Of a DNA stretch of 64,000 nt, positions 1 to 8,803 are shown in pieces (the stretch's first letter is position 1; each line of letters begins with the position of its first letter). A program made the position numbers and the translations under genes. The stretch spans positions 62,001 through 126,000 of the forward strand of contig NZ_HG964404.1 of the NCBI RefSeq assembly GCF_000612805.1. The letters are read 5' to 3'. The notes under the pieces were generated by a model. It did not search any database. It was not told where the DNA came from and saw nothing but the letters and a program-made list of their open reading frames with translations. The DNA is from Bacillus ndiopicus (GTDB lineage: Bacteria > Bacillota > Bacilli > Bacillales_A > Planococcaceae).

Positions 1-31
1 TCTGAGCGCAAATATAGCTGTAACGCCGGAA

Positions 32-568
32 ATGAAAAATTCTATTAAGCGAATTGGAAAAGATTTTGAATTTCATAGAGAAGGTTTTAATAAAGAATAT
101 TTGAACGAAACGGATAAGGCACTTTCACGCCTTTATGAGCTATTTGATGTTCCACCAGTAGAGAAGCGAAAAACGCATGATGGTACGTCTCCAATAACAG
201 TATGTACAAAGGGCTGGCAGGCTCAACATAAGGAACTTTGGGATTTATTAATTCCTTCGCAAGGTCATGCGCAAACTGTACAAGGTGAGGTTATTCGTAT
301 TACTGGTAAAGTCTCATACGAAATTTTAGATAACGGCGGCATCAACTGGGATAATGACTTTCGTAAAATGCTCAAAAGTTTTAATCATTACATTAGGTTA
401 GGTACGCCATTACATCCCGCTGCACTTCAGGAGTCTATCACTTTAACGAAAGAATTGCACAATGGTGATGGAGATGAGGAACCTGCGAGACTATGCGAGT
501 TGGCAGTACAATGGGTACTTAGCAATCCGAATCCGATTATTTTAGAACAGCCCGAATATAAGCGCTAA
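32..568 (+). CDS. Conserved hypothetical protein, probably 5'-truncated by the window edge
   Basis: A protein of 178 residues counted from the first ATG. The reading frame is open back to base 2, and there is no ribosome binding site in front of this ATG, so the true start probably lies outside the window. The product is soluble, with no signal peptide or membrane segment. A Trp/Asp-rich middle (around residues 60-115) and an acidic stretch (HNGDGDEEP, about residues 143-151) are the only visible landmarks. I do not recognise the family. A hairpin terminator lies about 110 bases after the stop. Confidence 0.6.
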   Translation: MKNSIKRIGKDFEFHREGFNKEYLNETDKALSRLYELFDVPPVEKRKTHDGTSPITVCTKGWQAQHKELWDLLIPSQGHAQTVQGEVIRITGKVSYEILDNGGINWDNDFRKMLKSFNHYIRLGTPLHPAALQESITLTKELHNGDGDEEPARLCELAVQWVLSNPNPIILEQPEYKR

Positions 569-677
569 CATATTTAATGAATCCAATAAGCATTTTTATA
601 AACAATACTATTCTCTTTACTAAGCACTCAACGCTAAGAAAAGGGGATAGTAAGCCGTAAGTGATGCAACGTAAGTG

Positions 678-702
678 GGTAGGTGGGAGACCTGCCTTTT
701 TT
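678..702 (+). terminator. Rho-independent terminator
   Basis: GGTAGGT and ACCTGCC form a 7-bp stem (one G-T pair) with a 5-nt loop, followed by six T. It probably ends the transcript of the gene at the left edge. Confidence 0.6.
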
Positions 703-1210
703 GATACTATATCTTAACAAAAGATAAAAAGTTGATATGGAGTATTTCTCCTTATCGATTTTTTTATTATCATGAAATGATTTTGTGGATGGTTTGGTCA
801 AATTAGTTGGTAGCAACATCAAATTTAAATTAAGATAATAAGTTGAGTATGATCTTGCAAAAACTAATAGAAGACAAAGTGAAACCGAAATACGGATAGT
901 ATTATATATTGCATAAGAGTTCTTTAATACATATAAATATTGTAGGAATAAGGAAAAGCTAAAGTCTATAGTTGTAGAAAATCAATGAGGTATTTATCCT
1001 AGATTATGTAAAATAAGAAAACGCGAAATACTTTTATTGTGCGTTGTGAGAGCGATCGAGAAGGGCAACGGTACGTGTTACTGAATCTCGATACGTTTCA
1101 GAAACAGTTTTGCGGTTCAGTTCAACTTTGTTAAAATGAAATAAATTTTTAGCAGTAAAATCTAAAGTATGGTTTTTTTGATCAATTTTTTTATTAAACT
1201 AACAAAATAC
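703..1210. other. Intergenic stretch with one decayed-looking open frame
   Basis: No complete gene is seen. On the minus strand, 1034 to about 1195 is an open frame of some 53 codons between stops, without a start codon or ribosome binding site. Its C-terminal part is unusually polar (motifs VELNRKTVSETYRDS and VTRTVALLDRSH) and its base composition is richer in GC than its surroundings. It may be the tail of a lost gene. The family is not recognised. Confidence 0.35.
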
Positions 1211-1239
1211 TTGCAACACCTATTATAGTACTGTATAGT
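1211..1239 (+). promoter_or_regulatory. Sigma-A promoter of the TetR gene
   Basis: TTGCAA (1211-1216), 17-nt spacer, TATAGT (1234-1239). The -10 box lies inside the palindromic operator at 1226-1243, so a repressor bound there would block RNA polymerase. Confidence 0.7.
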
Positions 1240-1243
1240 ACTA
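1226..1243. promoter_or_regulatory. Operator 1 for the TetR repressor
   Basis: TAGTACTGTATAGTACTA, a dyad of TAGTACT and AGTACTA around a 4-bp centre. An identical 18-bp copy sits at 1857-1874 in front of the next gene. Two exact copies flanking a TetR gene are best explained as its binding sites. Confidence 0.75.
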
Positions 1244-1264
1244 ATTATGACAAGGGGAAAATTA

Positions 1265-1831
1265 ATGAATCAAAAACGTGTGATTGAAGTAGCTGCAACA
1301 TTATTTTTAGAAAAAGGGTTTGCTTATACAAGCATGGATGAATTAGTTCGTGTAAGCAAAGTTTCAAAGTCTAATGTGTATTATCACTTCTCTAATAAGG
1401 AAGAATTGTTGGAAGGGGTCGTTGATTATTGGATTGAAATGTATCAATCTGCAATTGATAGCTTATTATCTCAAAACCAATTATTAGTTGAAGATCGTGT
1501 CCAATTGTTTTTAAAGCAATTATCACAAGGAGTTCAGACGAGAGAATATAAGGGGAGCTGTCCATTTATCACGCTTTATATTCAAAGCCCTACAAATGCC
1601 ACAAAAGTAAAAGAAAAAATAGGTCTTTTTTTTGTAGGATTACAAACGAAAGTTTCTCTATTACTTAAACAAGGGATAGAGAATGGTGAATTTAGAAAGA
1701 CAATTAATATTGACGAGGTTGCATCTCTTTTTATTACAAATCTTGAAGGAGCGCTATTTATTTCAGAAACACTGAAGGATGCAACTGTAATCATGAAAAC
1801 AGCAGATCATTTTTTAAACTTGCTTCGATAA
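1265..1831 (+). CDS. TetR/AcrR family transcriptional repressor
   Basis: 188 residues. An upstream in-frame ATG exists at 1247, but AGGGG lies 8 bases before the ATG at 1265, so the latter is preferred. The N-terminus has the TetR helix-turn-helix (about residues 8-55: AATLFLEKGFAYTSMDELVR, then SKSNVYYHFSNKEELL), including the diagnostic YYHF-NKEEL stretch. The rest is an alpha-helical ligand and dimer domain resembling the TetR_C group of YfiR/AcrR type. It is followed within 60 bases by a reductase-hydrolase fusion gene, and an identical palindrome precedes both genes. I infer that it represses itself and that enzyme gene and is released by a small ligand, perhaps related to the enzyme's substrate. 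Confidence 0.88.
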   Translation: MNQKRVIEVAATLFLEKGFAYTSMDELVRVSKVSKSNVYYHFSNKEELLEGVVDYWIEMYQSAIDSLLSQNQLLVEDRVQLFLKQLSQGVQTREYKGSCPFITLYIQSPTNATKVKEKIGLFFVGLQTKVSLLLKQGIENGEFRKTINIDEVASLFITNLEGALFISETLKDATVIMKTADHFLNLLR

Positions 1832-1856
1832 AAGAAGCATTTTTTTTACATCAAAT

Positions 1857-1874
1857 TAGTACTGTATAGTACTA
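1857..1874. promoter_or_regulatory. Operator 2 for the TetR repressor
   Basis: Exact copy of the palindrome at 1226-1243, ending 14 bases before the ATG of the fusion gene and directly 5' of its ribosome binding site (GGAGG). Binding here would block transcription of the enzyme gene. Confidence 0.72.
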
Positions 1875-1888
1875 AATGGAGGATTTAT

Positions 1889-3745
1889 ATGAGAACAGTA
1901 TTTTTAACTGGTGGAACAGGATTTATTGGAAAGCAATTAGTGAAGGAATTAGCCAAAGAGAATGTTACAATTCTTCTATTAGTGAGATCGAAAAGTAAAG
2001 CAACACGCATTTATCAAGAAAGAGGCATCTTAAAAGAGGAAGTTATGCACTTTATTGAAGGTGATTTGACGAAAATAGACTTGGGTCTAAGTGCTGAAGA
2101 TAAGGAGTTAGTATTGAAAACGGATGTGATTATTCACGCAGGAGGCCCAATGGATATTCAAGCGACAAGCAAAGTGGCAGCTTCTGTATTTTTGAATGGT
2201 GCCCAACATATTAGTGAATTAGCTAAAAATATTCATCAATTAAAGGGGTTGCAACAATTTATTCATGTTGTAGGCTATATGAGTCCCTTTGATGATAAAA
2301 ATAGCAAGATTGCGATAGATGTGTTTAAAGAAGGAAACAATTTTTTGAAAATAAAAAATCCATATGAGAGAACAAAGTTTTTAGCAGATCTTTATATCCG
2401 TCAGCAGGCATCAACAGTAGGTTATCCGCTTTCAGTAATTAATCCACCAACTGTAGTTGGGAGTAGTAAAACAGGGAGTACGGAGCAAATAGAAGGCTTA
2501 GGCTTGCTTGTGATGAGTATGCGAAAAGGGCTCATGCCAGTGATTCCTGGAGGTAAGGAATATAGATTACCACTTATTGCAAACGATGAACTAGCAAAGT
2601 TTATTGTGCAGGTTTTCAGATTGGAGCAACCAACTATACAAACATATACACTCGTTGAAGATAAACAACATGATCAGAATATTTCAGAATTATTAGATGC
2701 TATGTCAGAAAGTATGAATATAACTGCACCTAAAATCTCTGCCCCATTGCCATTTATGAAAGCACTTATGAATAGTGGCATAAGCAAAATAACTCAAATT
2801 CCTGCTGATGGGCTGAACTTTATTACAAATCGAACATTTTCAAATGATTCAGCGAAAAAGATTATGGGAGAAGATTGGTTTAAGGAGACAAATGTAATGA
2901 AATTTTTCCCAGCCGTAATAGCTGATCTGGATTATCGCATGATGTATCAAAATGGCCAGCACAGTCATTTATTTAAACGAACATTATGTAATAATACTAC
3001 CATTTACCAATCACAAGGAGAGGGTAAACCGTTTATTTTATTACATGGTTTATTAAGTGATGGAGAGGATTTATTTCCTTTAGGAAAAGAGCTTCATGAA
3101 AAAACGGGTCGACCTGTATGGATCATGGACCTTCCAGGTTTGGGACGTTCTCCTTTTAAACGAGAGAAAAATCTTTTAGATATCTATTTGAATGTAGTGA
3201 AAAAGTTATTGGAGAAAGCTACTAATGGTGCCCATCTAATTGGTCATTCATTTGGTGCGTATATTCTTTTGGAAGCATTAGTACAAAAGTACATAGATAA
3301 GAAGTATACAATTACTTTACTTCAGCCACCTGTTGCTAAAAAAAATGCTAAATCGATAAAGGTTCCTCAATTTATGAACAAATGGATATTGAAATTGGCA
3401 ACTACTAATTTGATAGAGCGTTATTTATTAAGTAATGGTTTATTTGAAAATAAGGAGAACATCCCTGAACATTATATTGAAAAAATAAGTAACAGTTTTA
3501 CTTCTCCTAGAATTTTAAATACTACGGTTCAGCTTAACAGTTTACTATTGAAAAACGTTCAAGGTGATTTCAATGAAGTAATAAAGTATAATCTTCGCAT
3601 TATTTGGGGGGATTATGACAAAGGCTATTCTGCTCCTTCCCATCTTGGTAAGGTTGATTTTGTTCCATATGGTCATCATTTTCCTCTTAACCATCCGAGT
3701 GAAACGGCTAATTTGGTAATAAAAAATAGTAGTACTAGCAGATGA
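1889..3745 (+). CDS. Fusion of an extended SDR (thioester-reductase-like) domain and an alpha/beta hydrolase
   Basis: 618 residues with GGAGG in front. Residues 1 to about 360 form an extended short-chain dehydrogenase of the NAD_binding_4/thioester-reductase type: nucleotide-binding TGGTGFIG at 7-14 and a YxxxK catalytic pair (YERTK, about 158-162). Residues from about 370 on form an alpha/beta hydrolase: oxyanion segment LLHGL, nucleophile elbow GHSFG with Ser near 454, and a late YGHHF histidine near 596. I recognise both domains, but not this fusion as a named enzyme. It could reduce an acyl thioester or act on a ketone or lactone whose product the second domain hydrolyses. The gene lies behind a TetR operator, which suggests substrate-induced expression in lipid or xenobiotic metabolism. 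Confidence 0.82.
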   Translation: MRTVFLTGGTGFIGKQLVKELAKENVTILLLVRSKSKATRIYQERGILKEEVMHFIEGDLTKIDLGLSAEDKELVLKTDVIIHAGGPMDIQATSKVAASVFLNGAQHISELAKNIHQLKGLQQFIHVVGYMSPFDDKNSKIAIDVFKEGNNFLKIKNPYERTKFLADLYIRQQASTVGYPLSVINPPTVVGSSKTGSTEQIEGLGLLVMSMRKGLMPVIPGGKEYRLPLIANDELAKFIVQVFRLEQPTIQTYTLVEDKQHDQNISELLDAMSESMNITAPKISAPLPFMKALMNSGISKITQIPADGLNFITNRTFSNDSAKKIMGEDWFKETNVMKFFPAVIADLDYRMMYQNGQHSHLFKRTLCNNTTIYQSQGEGKPFILLHGLLSDGEDLFPLGKELHEKTGRPVWIMDLPGLGRSPFKREKNLLDIYLNVVKKLLEKATNGAHLIGHSFGAYILLEALVQKYIDKKYTITLLQPPVAKKNAKSIKVPQFMNKWILKLATTNLIERYLLSNGLFENKENIPEHYIEKISNSFTSPRILNTTVQLNSLLLKNVQGDFNEVIKYNLRIIWGDYDKGYSAPSHLGKVDFVPYGHHFPLNHPSETANLVIKNSSTSR

Positions 3746-3959
3746 GAGTGTGGGATAAACAAAAGTGGTTAGGAAGATTGTTGTGTAGTCGTACTGTTTG
3801 AAAAAAAGATTGTCTACATGAACGCTGGATATATTTACTTAAGAGTCTAACAGCTAATCAATTACAGCGTACATAAAGGTTGCATTCCCACAATACGTTA
3901 AGTGAAAAATAAACAAGTTTGTGAAAGAATACACGTAAACTATCGAGGTGCTTTACTTC

Positions 3960-3992
3960 AAGATGGGATTCCACAGAGATCCTATCTTTTTC
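3960..3992 (+). terminator. Rho-independent terminator after the fusion gene
   Basis: AAGATGGGAT and ATCCTATCTT make a 10-bp stem with one G-T pair, followed by a T-run. It lies 215 bases after the stop of the fusion gene on the same strand. Confidence 0.65.
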
Positions 3993-4351
3993 TTTTTCAA
4001 ATAACCTAAGAAAGTCAGCTTATTTGGGAATATTGAAACGGTGGTATATTATTAACAGATAGTGGACTTAAATGAGTGGTCCTTAGTATGAAACCGATGT
4101 GTAAAATTTGTAAATTAGAAGTCTCTAAGAAAGTACTTGAATTGGATAATTTAAGCTTTCTTAATGAAGGTGAAGAATACACATTCCTGTTCAAAATACC
4201 ATTAGATGACAGAGATTAAATTGATGTTTTGGTTACCGTATTAAACAATAATTATTATCTGTACAAAATCTTAAAAAGGAGAGTTATCGCATTACAAATC
4301 GAAAAGTACAGATATTGTGGGTAGTTGACGTATCTAAGCCCTCCTCCACGA

Positions 4352-4403
<52 letters not shown>

Positions 4404-4465
4404 TAAGTATACTTTAAATAGTGAGATGAAATGAGAAAATTTGTTCTATATGACGTATTCATGTT

Positions 4466-4545
4466 TAATTAATTACGCCTCAGCTAACTTTAGTCCAGAT
4501 TTTTCTTTTGTTTGTGACATCCATCTGACTGCGCATTGCGTTTGA
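4466..4545. repeat. Dispersed repeat, diverged copy
   Basis: Shares the blocks AATTAATTAC-CCTC, GTCCAGATTTTT and TGTGACATCC, in the same order, with the better-kept copy at 15587-15690. Both copies are intergenic. It appears to be a short non-coding dispersed repeat of this genome; this copy has decayed. Confidence 0.45.
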
Positions 4546-4958
4546 TTGTGTCAAAGCTAATAAATAACATGCGACCAATCTTGCGTGCGAATTTGCCGTG
4601 TTTATGAGCGAATCATTACTTTCGGACAGCATTATTCCATTTTTGTTTCAGCATTTAACATCATTATTATATTGTTATAGATTAATCATAGTTGTTAATC
4701 ATTTTAAATATCACCTAAAAAGTAATATACAGGAATTTATGTATCCGATGTATCACTTTAATTTGTCAAGTCACCTTTTTTCATTAAAAGATGACCACCT
4801 GCTTTTTTATATGCAAATATATTAAAAAAACTTATTAGACTATATTAATTTTATGCAAAACACTTTCTAAAAGTATACTTTCAAAAGGTGCGGAAATCGG
4901 TCGAAAAAACTAAAATTTTCTCTTTAGAGAATATTTATTGTTTGTCAATAGCTTTTGT

Positions 4959-4978
4959 AACGTTGATATATCAACGTT
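4959..4978. repeat. Perfect 20-bp palindrome
   Basis: AACGTTGATATATCAACGTT is a perfect inverted repeat without a following T-run, about 130 bases upstream of the promoter of the symporter operon. It could be a regulator binding site; no regulator is assigned. Confidence 0.4.
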
Positions 4979-5090
4979 TCTAAAATAATGTCATACTCGG
5001 AAAAACATATTTCTCTCCCCCAATTCTATAAATTTTCTCGCTCAAGTTACTTTTTTAAAAATTTTTTTCACATAATTTTTTTAAAAACTA

Positions 5091-5119
5091 TTGCAATTTT
5101 GTGAACAGTAAAATAGAAT
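5091..5119 (+). promoter_or_regulatory. Sigma-A promoter of the DUF485/symporter operon
   Basis: TTGCAA (5091-5096), 17-nt spacer, TAGAAT (5114-5119), about 80 bases before the first start codon. Confidence 0.6.
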
Positions 5120-5196
5120 GAAAATTGTAAATTCTTGATAGAGGGATTTACATACAAGATGCAGTAATTTTAGACAAAAATGGGGGGATAAGATTT

Positions 5197-5517
5197 ATGG
5201 GGAATCAACAAAAGAACATTGATTATGACAAAATTGCACAACTTGACTCTTTTAAACAGCTAGTAAAGAAAAAGAACTCCTTCGTATGGACACTAGCAAT
5301 CATTTTCCTAATTGCGTACATGACATTACCATTGTTAACTTCTTACACAAAAATCTTACACGCAAAAGCAATCGGAGACATTACATGGGTATGGATTTAT
5401 GCTGCAGGACTTTTCATTATGACATGGAGTCTTGCTCATTTGTATGTCGCGAAAGCGTCAACATTTGATAAGGAAGCAAAAGCAATTATTCAGGAATATG
5501 AAAGGGGGAATAACTGA
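5197..5517 (+). CDS. DUF485 membrane protein, YwcB-like
   Basis: 106 residues, preceded by GGGGGGA. It shows the family pattern: a cytoplasmic start with LDSFKQLVKKKNSFVW, a first membrane segment (about residues 31-50), a second (about 67-88) and a charged C-terminus. DUF485 proteins are the small partners encoded directly before acetate/solute:sodium symporters (YjcH-ActP in E. coli, YwcB-YwcA in B. subtilis). Its stop overlaps the symporter start by one base, indicating translational coupling. The exact role of the small subunit is not established. Confidence 0.88.
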   Translation: MGNQQKNIDYDKIAQLDSFKQLVKKKNSFVWTLAIIFLIAYMTLPLLTSYTKILHAKAIGDITWVWIYAAGLFIMTWSLAHLYVAKASTFDKEAKAIIQEYERGNN

Positions 5518-7067
5518 TGAACGGTATGAGTTATACAGCGGTCGCGTTCTTCGTTGCGATCGTGGGATTAACATTAGTTATTACTTGGTGGGCTTCAAAG
5601 CGCACTTCTTCAGCAAGCGATTTCTACACAGCTGGCGGAGGTTTAACAGGCTGGCAAAATGGTCTTGCTATTGCTGGTGACTACTTATCAGCAGCATCGT
5701 TCTTAGGAATTGCTGGGTCAGTTGCCCTTTTCGGTTTTGATGGATTCTTCTTCTCACTAGGCTACTTAGTAGCTTACTTAGTAGTTCTTTACATCGTAGC
5801 AGAACCATTACGTAATCTAGGTCGCTTCACATTAGCTGATATGATTACAGCTCGTTTCGATCAAGCTAAGGTACGTGGGACAGCAGCATTAAGCACAATC
5901 ACAATTGTTTTATTTTATATGATTGCACAACTAGTTGGTGCAGGCGCACTTATTCAATTATTGCTTGGAATCGATTACTGGGTAGCGGTTCTTTTAGTAG
6001 GTTTCATGATGACAATCTACGTATTATTCGGTGGTATGACAGCAACAAGCTGGGTACAAATTATTAAAGCATGTTTATTAATGCTTGGTACAGTTATTAT
6101 TTCTTTCTTAGTATTACAGAAATTCGATTTCAGCATTGCAAAAATGTTCACAGATATGGCTTCAGCTACAGAACATGGTGAGGCTTACTTAAATCCTGGT
6201 TTACGTTACTCACAAGGTCTTGATACAATTTCTATGATGATTGCATTAGTATTGGGTACAGCAGGTCTTCCTCATATTTTAATGCGTTTCTTCACTGTAA
6301 AAGATGCTCAAACAGCTCGTTCTTCAGTAATTTGGGCAACATGGATTGTTGGTATTTTCTATATTTTAACGATTTTCTTAGGTTTCGGTGCAGCAGCATT
6401 CGTAGGTAAAGACAAAATCGTAGCAGCGAACGCAGCTGGTAATATGGCTGCCCCACTTCTTGCAGAAGCATTAGGTGGAGATATTTTATTCTCATTCGTC
6501 TGCGCAGTAGCATTCGCTACAATTTTAGCAGTAGTTGCTGGTTTAGTACTTTCAGGCGCATCTGCCCTTTCTCATGATATTTATGGTCAAATTATTAAAA
6601 AAGGTAAAGTTACAGAAAAGGAGCAAGTTCTTGCTGCTCGCATTGGTTCGATTACAATTTCTATCATATCAATCGTTTTAGCATTAGGAGCGCAAACATT
6701 AAATGTAGCCTTCTTAGTATCTCTAGCATTCTGTATTGCAGCTTCTGCTAACTTACCAGTAATTATTTACACAATTTATTGGAAACGCTTTAATACGACT
6801 GGTGCCGTTACTGCTATGTTAACAGGTTTAATTTCTGCGTTAGTTCTAGTAGCAGTATCACCAAACGTTTGGGGTCCAGAAGGAAAAGCTATTTTTGTAG
6901 GTGAGCCATTAATTATGTTAACAAACCCTGCATTAATTTCTGTTCCATTAGGCTTCATCGGTGGTTGGATTGGTACATTATTATCGAAAGAAACAGACGA
7001 AGCGAAATACCGTGAAGTAGATGTAAAAGCAAACACTGGTATTTCTGTACAAGATGTTTCTCACTAA
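5517..7067 (+). CDS. Sodium:solute symporter (SSS family), ActP/YwcA-like
   Basis: 516 residues with about 13 hydrophobic membrane segments. It carries family marks: the early AS-DFYTAGGGLTGWQNGLAIAGD-type stretch (about residues 33-58), the SFLGIAGSVALFGFDGF segment after it, and GTAGLPHILMRFFTV in the middle, as in acetate permeases. Together with the DUF485 gene upstream, this points to a sodium-coupled uptake carrier for acetate, pyruvate or another short monocarboxylate; the substrate cannot be read from sequence. The gene follows the DUF485 gene with a 1-base overlap and ends just before a strong terminator. Confidence 0.88.
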   Translation: MNGMSYTAVAFFVAIVGLTLVITWWASKRTSSASDFYTAGGGLTGWQNGLAIAGDYLSAASFLGIAGSVALFGFDGFFFSLGYLVAYLVVLYIVAEPLRNLGRFTLADMITARFDQAKVRGTAALSTITIVLFYMIAQLVGAGALIQLLLGIDYWVAVLLVGFMMTIYVLFGGMTATSWVQIIKACLLMLGTVIISFLVLQKFDFSIAKMFTDMASATEHGEAYLNPGLRYSQGLDTISMMIALVLGTAGLPHILMRFFTVKDAQTARSSVIWATWIVGIFYILTIFLGFGAAAFVGKDKIVAANAAGNMAAPLLAEALGGDILFSFVCAVAFATILAVVAGLVLSGASALSHDIYGQIIKKGKVTEKEQVLAARIGSITISIISIVLALGAQTLNVAFLVSLAFCIAASANLPVIIYTIYWKRFNTTGAVTAMLTGLISALVLVAVSPNVWGPEGKAIFVGEPLIMLTNPALISVPLGFIGGWIGTLLSKETDEAKYREVDVKANTGISVQDVSH

Positions 7068-7074
7068 AATTATT

Positions 7075-7112
7075 AAGACCGTATAGAAATTTTTCTGTAC
7101 GGTCTTTCTTTC
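7075..7112 (+). terminator. Rho-independent terminator after the symporter
   Basis: AAGACCGTATAG and CTGTACGGTCTT form a 12-bp stem with one G-T pair, followed by a T-rich tail. Confidence 0.75.
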
Positions 7113-7131
7113 ATCAAGGAGGTGCAATCTA

Positions 7132-7674
7132 TTGAAAAGACGCTATCTACATAGAAATGATTGGCAAAGAATTATTCGCAAAGATTATCAAGAAATGAAG
7201 ATAAATGACGAGAATTTTAAGGGCTATATTTCATTAATTCAAATGCATGAAGTTGCAAAGCCACTCATAACAAAGCATTTAGATAAAGAAATATGCATTG
7301 TTGATAATCGTTATTCATGGCTTCAACAGCTTCCTTTTAATGAAAATTTCGCTATTACGACGATGTTTAATCAAGACGGAGAAATTGTTCAATGGTATAT
7401 TGATATTATATATGAGAGTGGCGTTGAAAATGGCATTCCTTATATGGATGACTTATTTTTAGATATTATTGTATTCCCTACTGGCGAGGTCATTCAAAAG
7501 GATAAGGATGAATTAGCATGGGCTCTTGCTAGTAATTTGATTACACAGCAGCAATACGAGCGTGCCTATCAAGTGTTTAACCAGGTGTTAGCACAGATTG
7601 AAGAAGGAAGCTTCCCGTATTTTTTTATGAGCTCACAGCATCGTAATAAGCTATTAAATGAGGTGATAACATGA
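7132..7674 (+). CDS. DUF402 protein, predicted nucleoside tri/diphosphatase-like
   Basis: 180 residues. It starts at TTG, set by the strong AAGGAGGTG seven bases earlier. The middle holds the DUF402 core seen in YgaC/Ntdp and FomD proteins: a Trp-rich beta segment (SWLQQLP), MFNQDGEIVQWYIDI, and the acidic metal-binding stretch PYMDDLFLDIIVFPTGE. Family members bind divalent metals and hydrolyse nucleoside di/triphosphates. It overlaps the start of the following small basic protein gene by 4 bases (ATGA), so the two are co-translated. Confidence 0.8.
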   Translation: MKRRYLHRNDWQRIIRKDYQEMKINDENFKGYISLIQMHEVAKPLITKHLDKEICIVDNRYSWLQQLPFNENFAITTMFNQDGEIVQWYIDIIYESGVENGIPYMDDLFLDIIVFPTGEVIQKDKDELAWALASNLITQQQYERAYQVFNQVLAQIEEGSFPYFFMSSQHRNKLLNEVIT

Positions 7675-7844
7675 CGCAATCAAAAGCAAAAAAGAAACGC
7701 CTTGCAAAGCAACGTGCAGGTGGCACAGATGTAACAAAACAACGCGGTACGGCCCCTTTCTCCACGCATGAGCGCAAAACAAAAACAAGGCAAGAAACGA
7801 TTGACCAAACTTATAAGAAATATAAAAACCATTTCCACGAGTAA
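7671..7844 (+). CDS. Small basic protein of 57 residues, unknown function
   Basis: Translation starts at an ATG overlapping the stop of the DUF402 gene (ATGA), with GAGGTG eight bases upstream. The product is very rich in Lys, Arg and Gln (start MTQSKAKKKRLAKQRAGG) and contains a TAPFSTHERKTKTRQE stretch. There are no membrane segments. Charge and size suggest an RNA-binding or ribosome-associated peptide, but the family is not recognised. A bidirectional terminator overlaps its end. Confidence 0.7.
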   Translation: MTQSKAKKKRLAKQRAGGTDVTKQRGTAPFSTHERKTKTRQETIDQTYKKYKNHFHE

Positions 7845-7861
7845 TCTCTAGGAAATGGTTT
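7829..7861. terminator. Bidirectional terminator between converging genes
   Basis: AACCATTTCC and GGAAATGGTT form a 10-bp stem with T-runs on both strands. It lies where the DUF402 operon (plus) meets the EamA gene (minus), overlapping both gene ends. Confidence 0.7.
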
Positions 7862-8753
7862 TCTTCTTCTGTACTGCAAGGATGGCGATGGTGCCTAAAA
7901 TAAAAAATGTTCCTAGCCAGTCGAGCCAACCAAATGCAACACTTAAAAATAAGACAGACGTTACTGCTGCTGATAGTGGCTCTGCACAAGCGAGTAAGCT
8001 TGTTTCTGTAGGTGTTAAGTATTTTAAGCTTTCTAAATAGCTATAAAAGGCAATTACTGTTCCACATACAATAACAAACAATAGAGCGAAAGGTGCTGAG
8101 AAATGCCACTCCCCTTCAAATTGCCATGGTGGGTGGACAAAGCTAAATGTAATACCACCTATCATCATGCCCCAGCCTACTACTAGTATAGAGCCCCAGC
8201 GGCGTAATAATTGAATCGGCTGAATCGTATAGAACGCTAGACCGAATGCAGATAATATCCCCCAAATAAAAGCCTCTGTAGATATAGATAAGGAATTAAT
8301 ATTGCCGTGCGTTACAAGTAAAAATGTCCCGAACAATGCGAAGCCTACAGCTAAAAGCTCTTTCATTGTTGGAAGGCGCTTTGCTAAAATGATAAAATAG
8401 GCAGTGACAATTGCAGGGCCTAAATATTGTAATACTGTAGCAGTTGCTGCATTTCCGTAATTAATAGCAGCTAAATATGTATATTGCACACCTATCATGC
8501 CTATTACACCGAAAATAAGTAATGCTAAAATATCAGCTTTTTGTCGCCAAATATGAAATATACCAGTACCAAGCTTGCGAAATGCAATTGTTAATAAAAT
8601 GAGTCCACCACATAATAAGCGTACCGTAGTAAGCCATTCTGTGCTCATATGCAATGTTTGGAATAGATACTGTGATACCGTCCCAGATATCCCCCAAAAT
8701 AACGCGGCAAGGAGAACGAGTGCAATCCCCTTCCCACGGTTTTCTATAGCCAC
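7848..8753 (-). CDS. EamA-family (drug/metabolite) transporter
   Basis: 301 residues starting at GTG, with GGGAGG in good position. It has ten hydrophobic segments in two repeated halves, each an EamA domain. The first opens with GIALVLLAALFWGISGTVSQ; the second includes WGILSAFGLAFYTIQP and the late PTETSLLACAEPLSAAV segment, typical of the family. These proteins are inner-membrane exporters or permeases of metabolites, amino acids or drugs; the substrate is not predictable. It stands alone on the minus strand with the MFS gene upstream. Confidence 0.88.
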   Translation of the reverse strand: MAIENRGKGIALVLLAALFWGISGTVSQYLFQTLHMSTEWLTTVRLLCGGLILLTIAFRKLGTGIFHIWRQKADILALLIFGVIGMIGVQYTYLAAINYGNAATATVLQYLGPAIVTAYFIILAKRLPTMKELLAVGFALFGTFLLVTHGNINSLSISTEAFIWGILSAFGLAFYTIQPIQLLRRWGSILVVGWGMMIGGITFSFVHPPWQFEGEWHFSAPFALLFVIVCGTVIAFYSYLESLKYLTPTETSLLACAEPLSAAVTSVLFLSVAFGWLDWLGTFFILGTIAILAVQKKKTIS

Positions 8754-8803
8754 AGCTTCTCCTCCCTTCTATTTACTACTAGTATACGACTTTCTTAGAT
8801 TTT

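Noticed and set aside
634..822. 62-codon minus-strand frame
   Set aside because: No ribosome binding site; it overlaps a terminator and has no family resemblance.
4598..4825. 75-codon plus-strand frame in the gene-poor region
   Set aside because: No ribosome binding site, low-complexity composition rich in Leu, Tyr, His and Phe, no domain.
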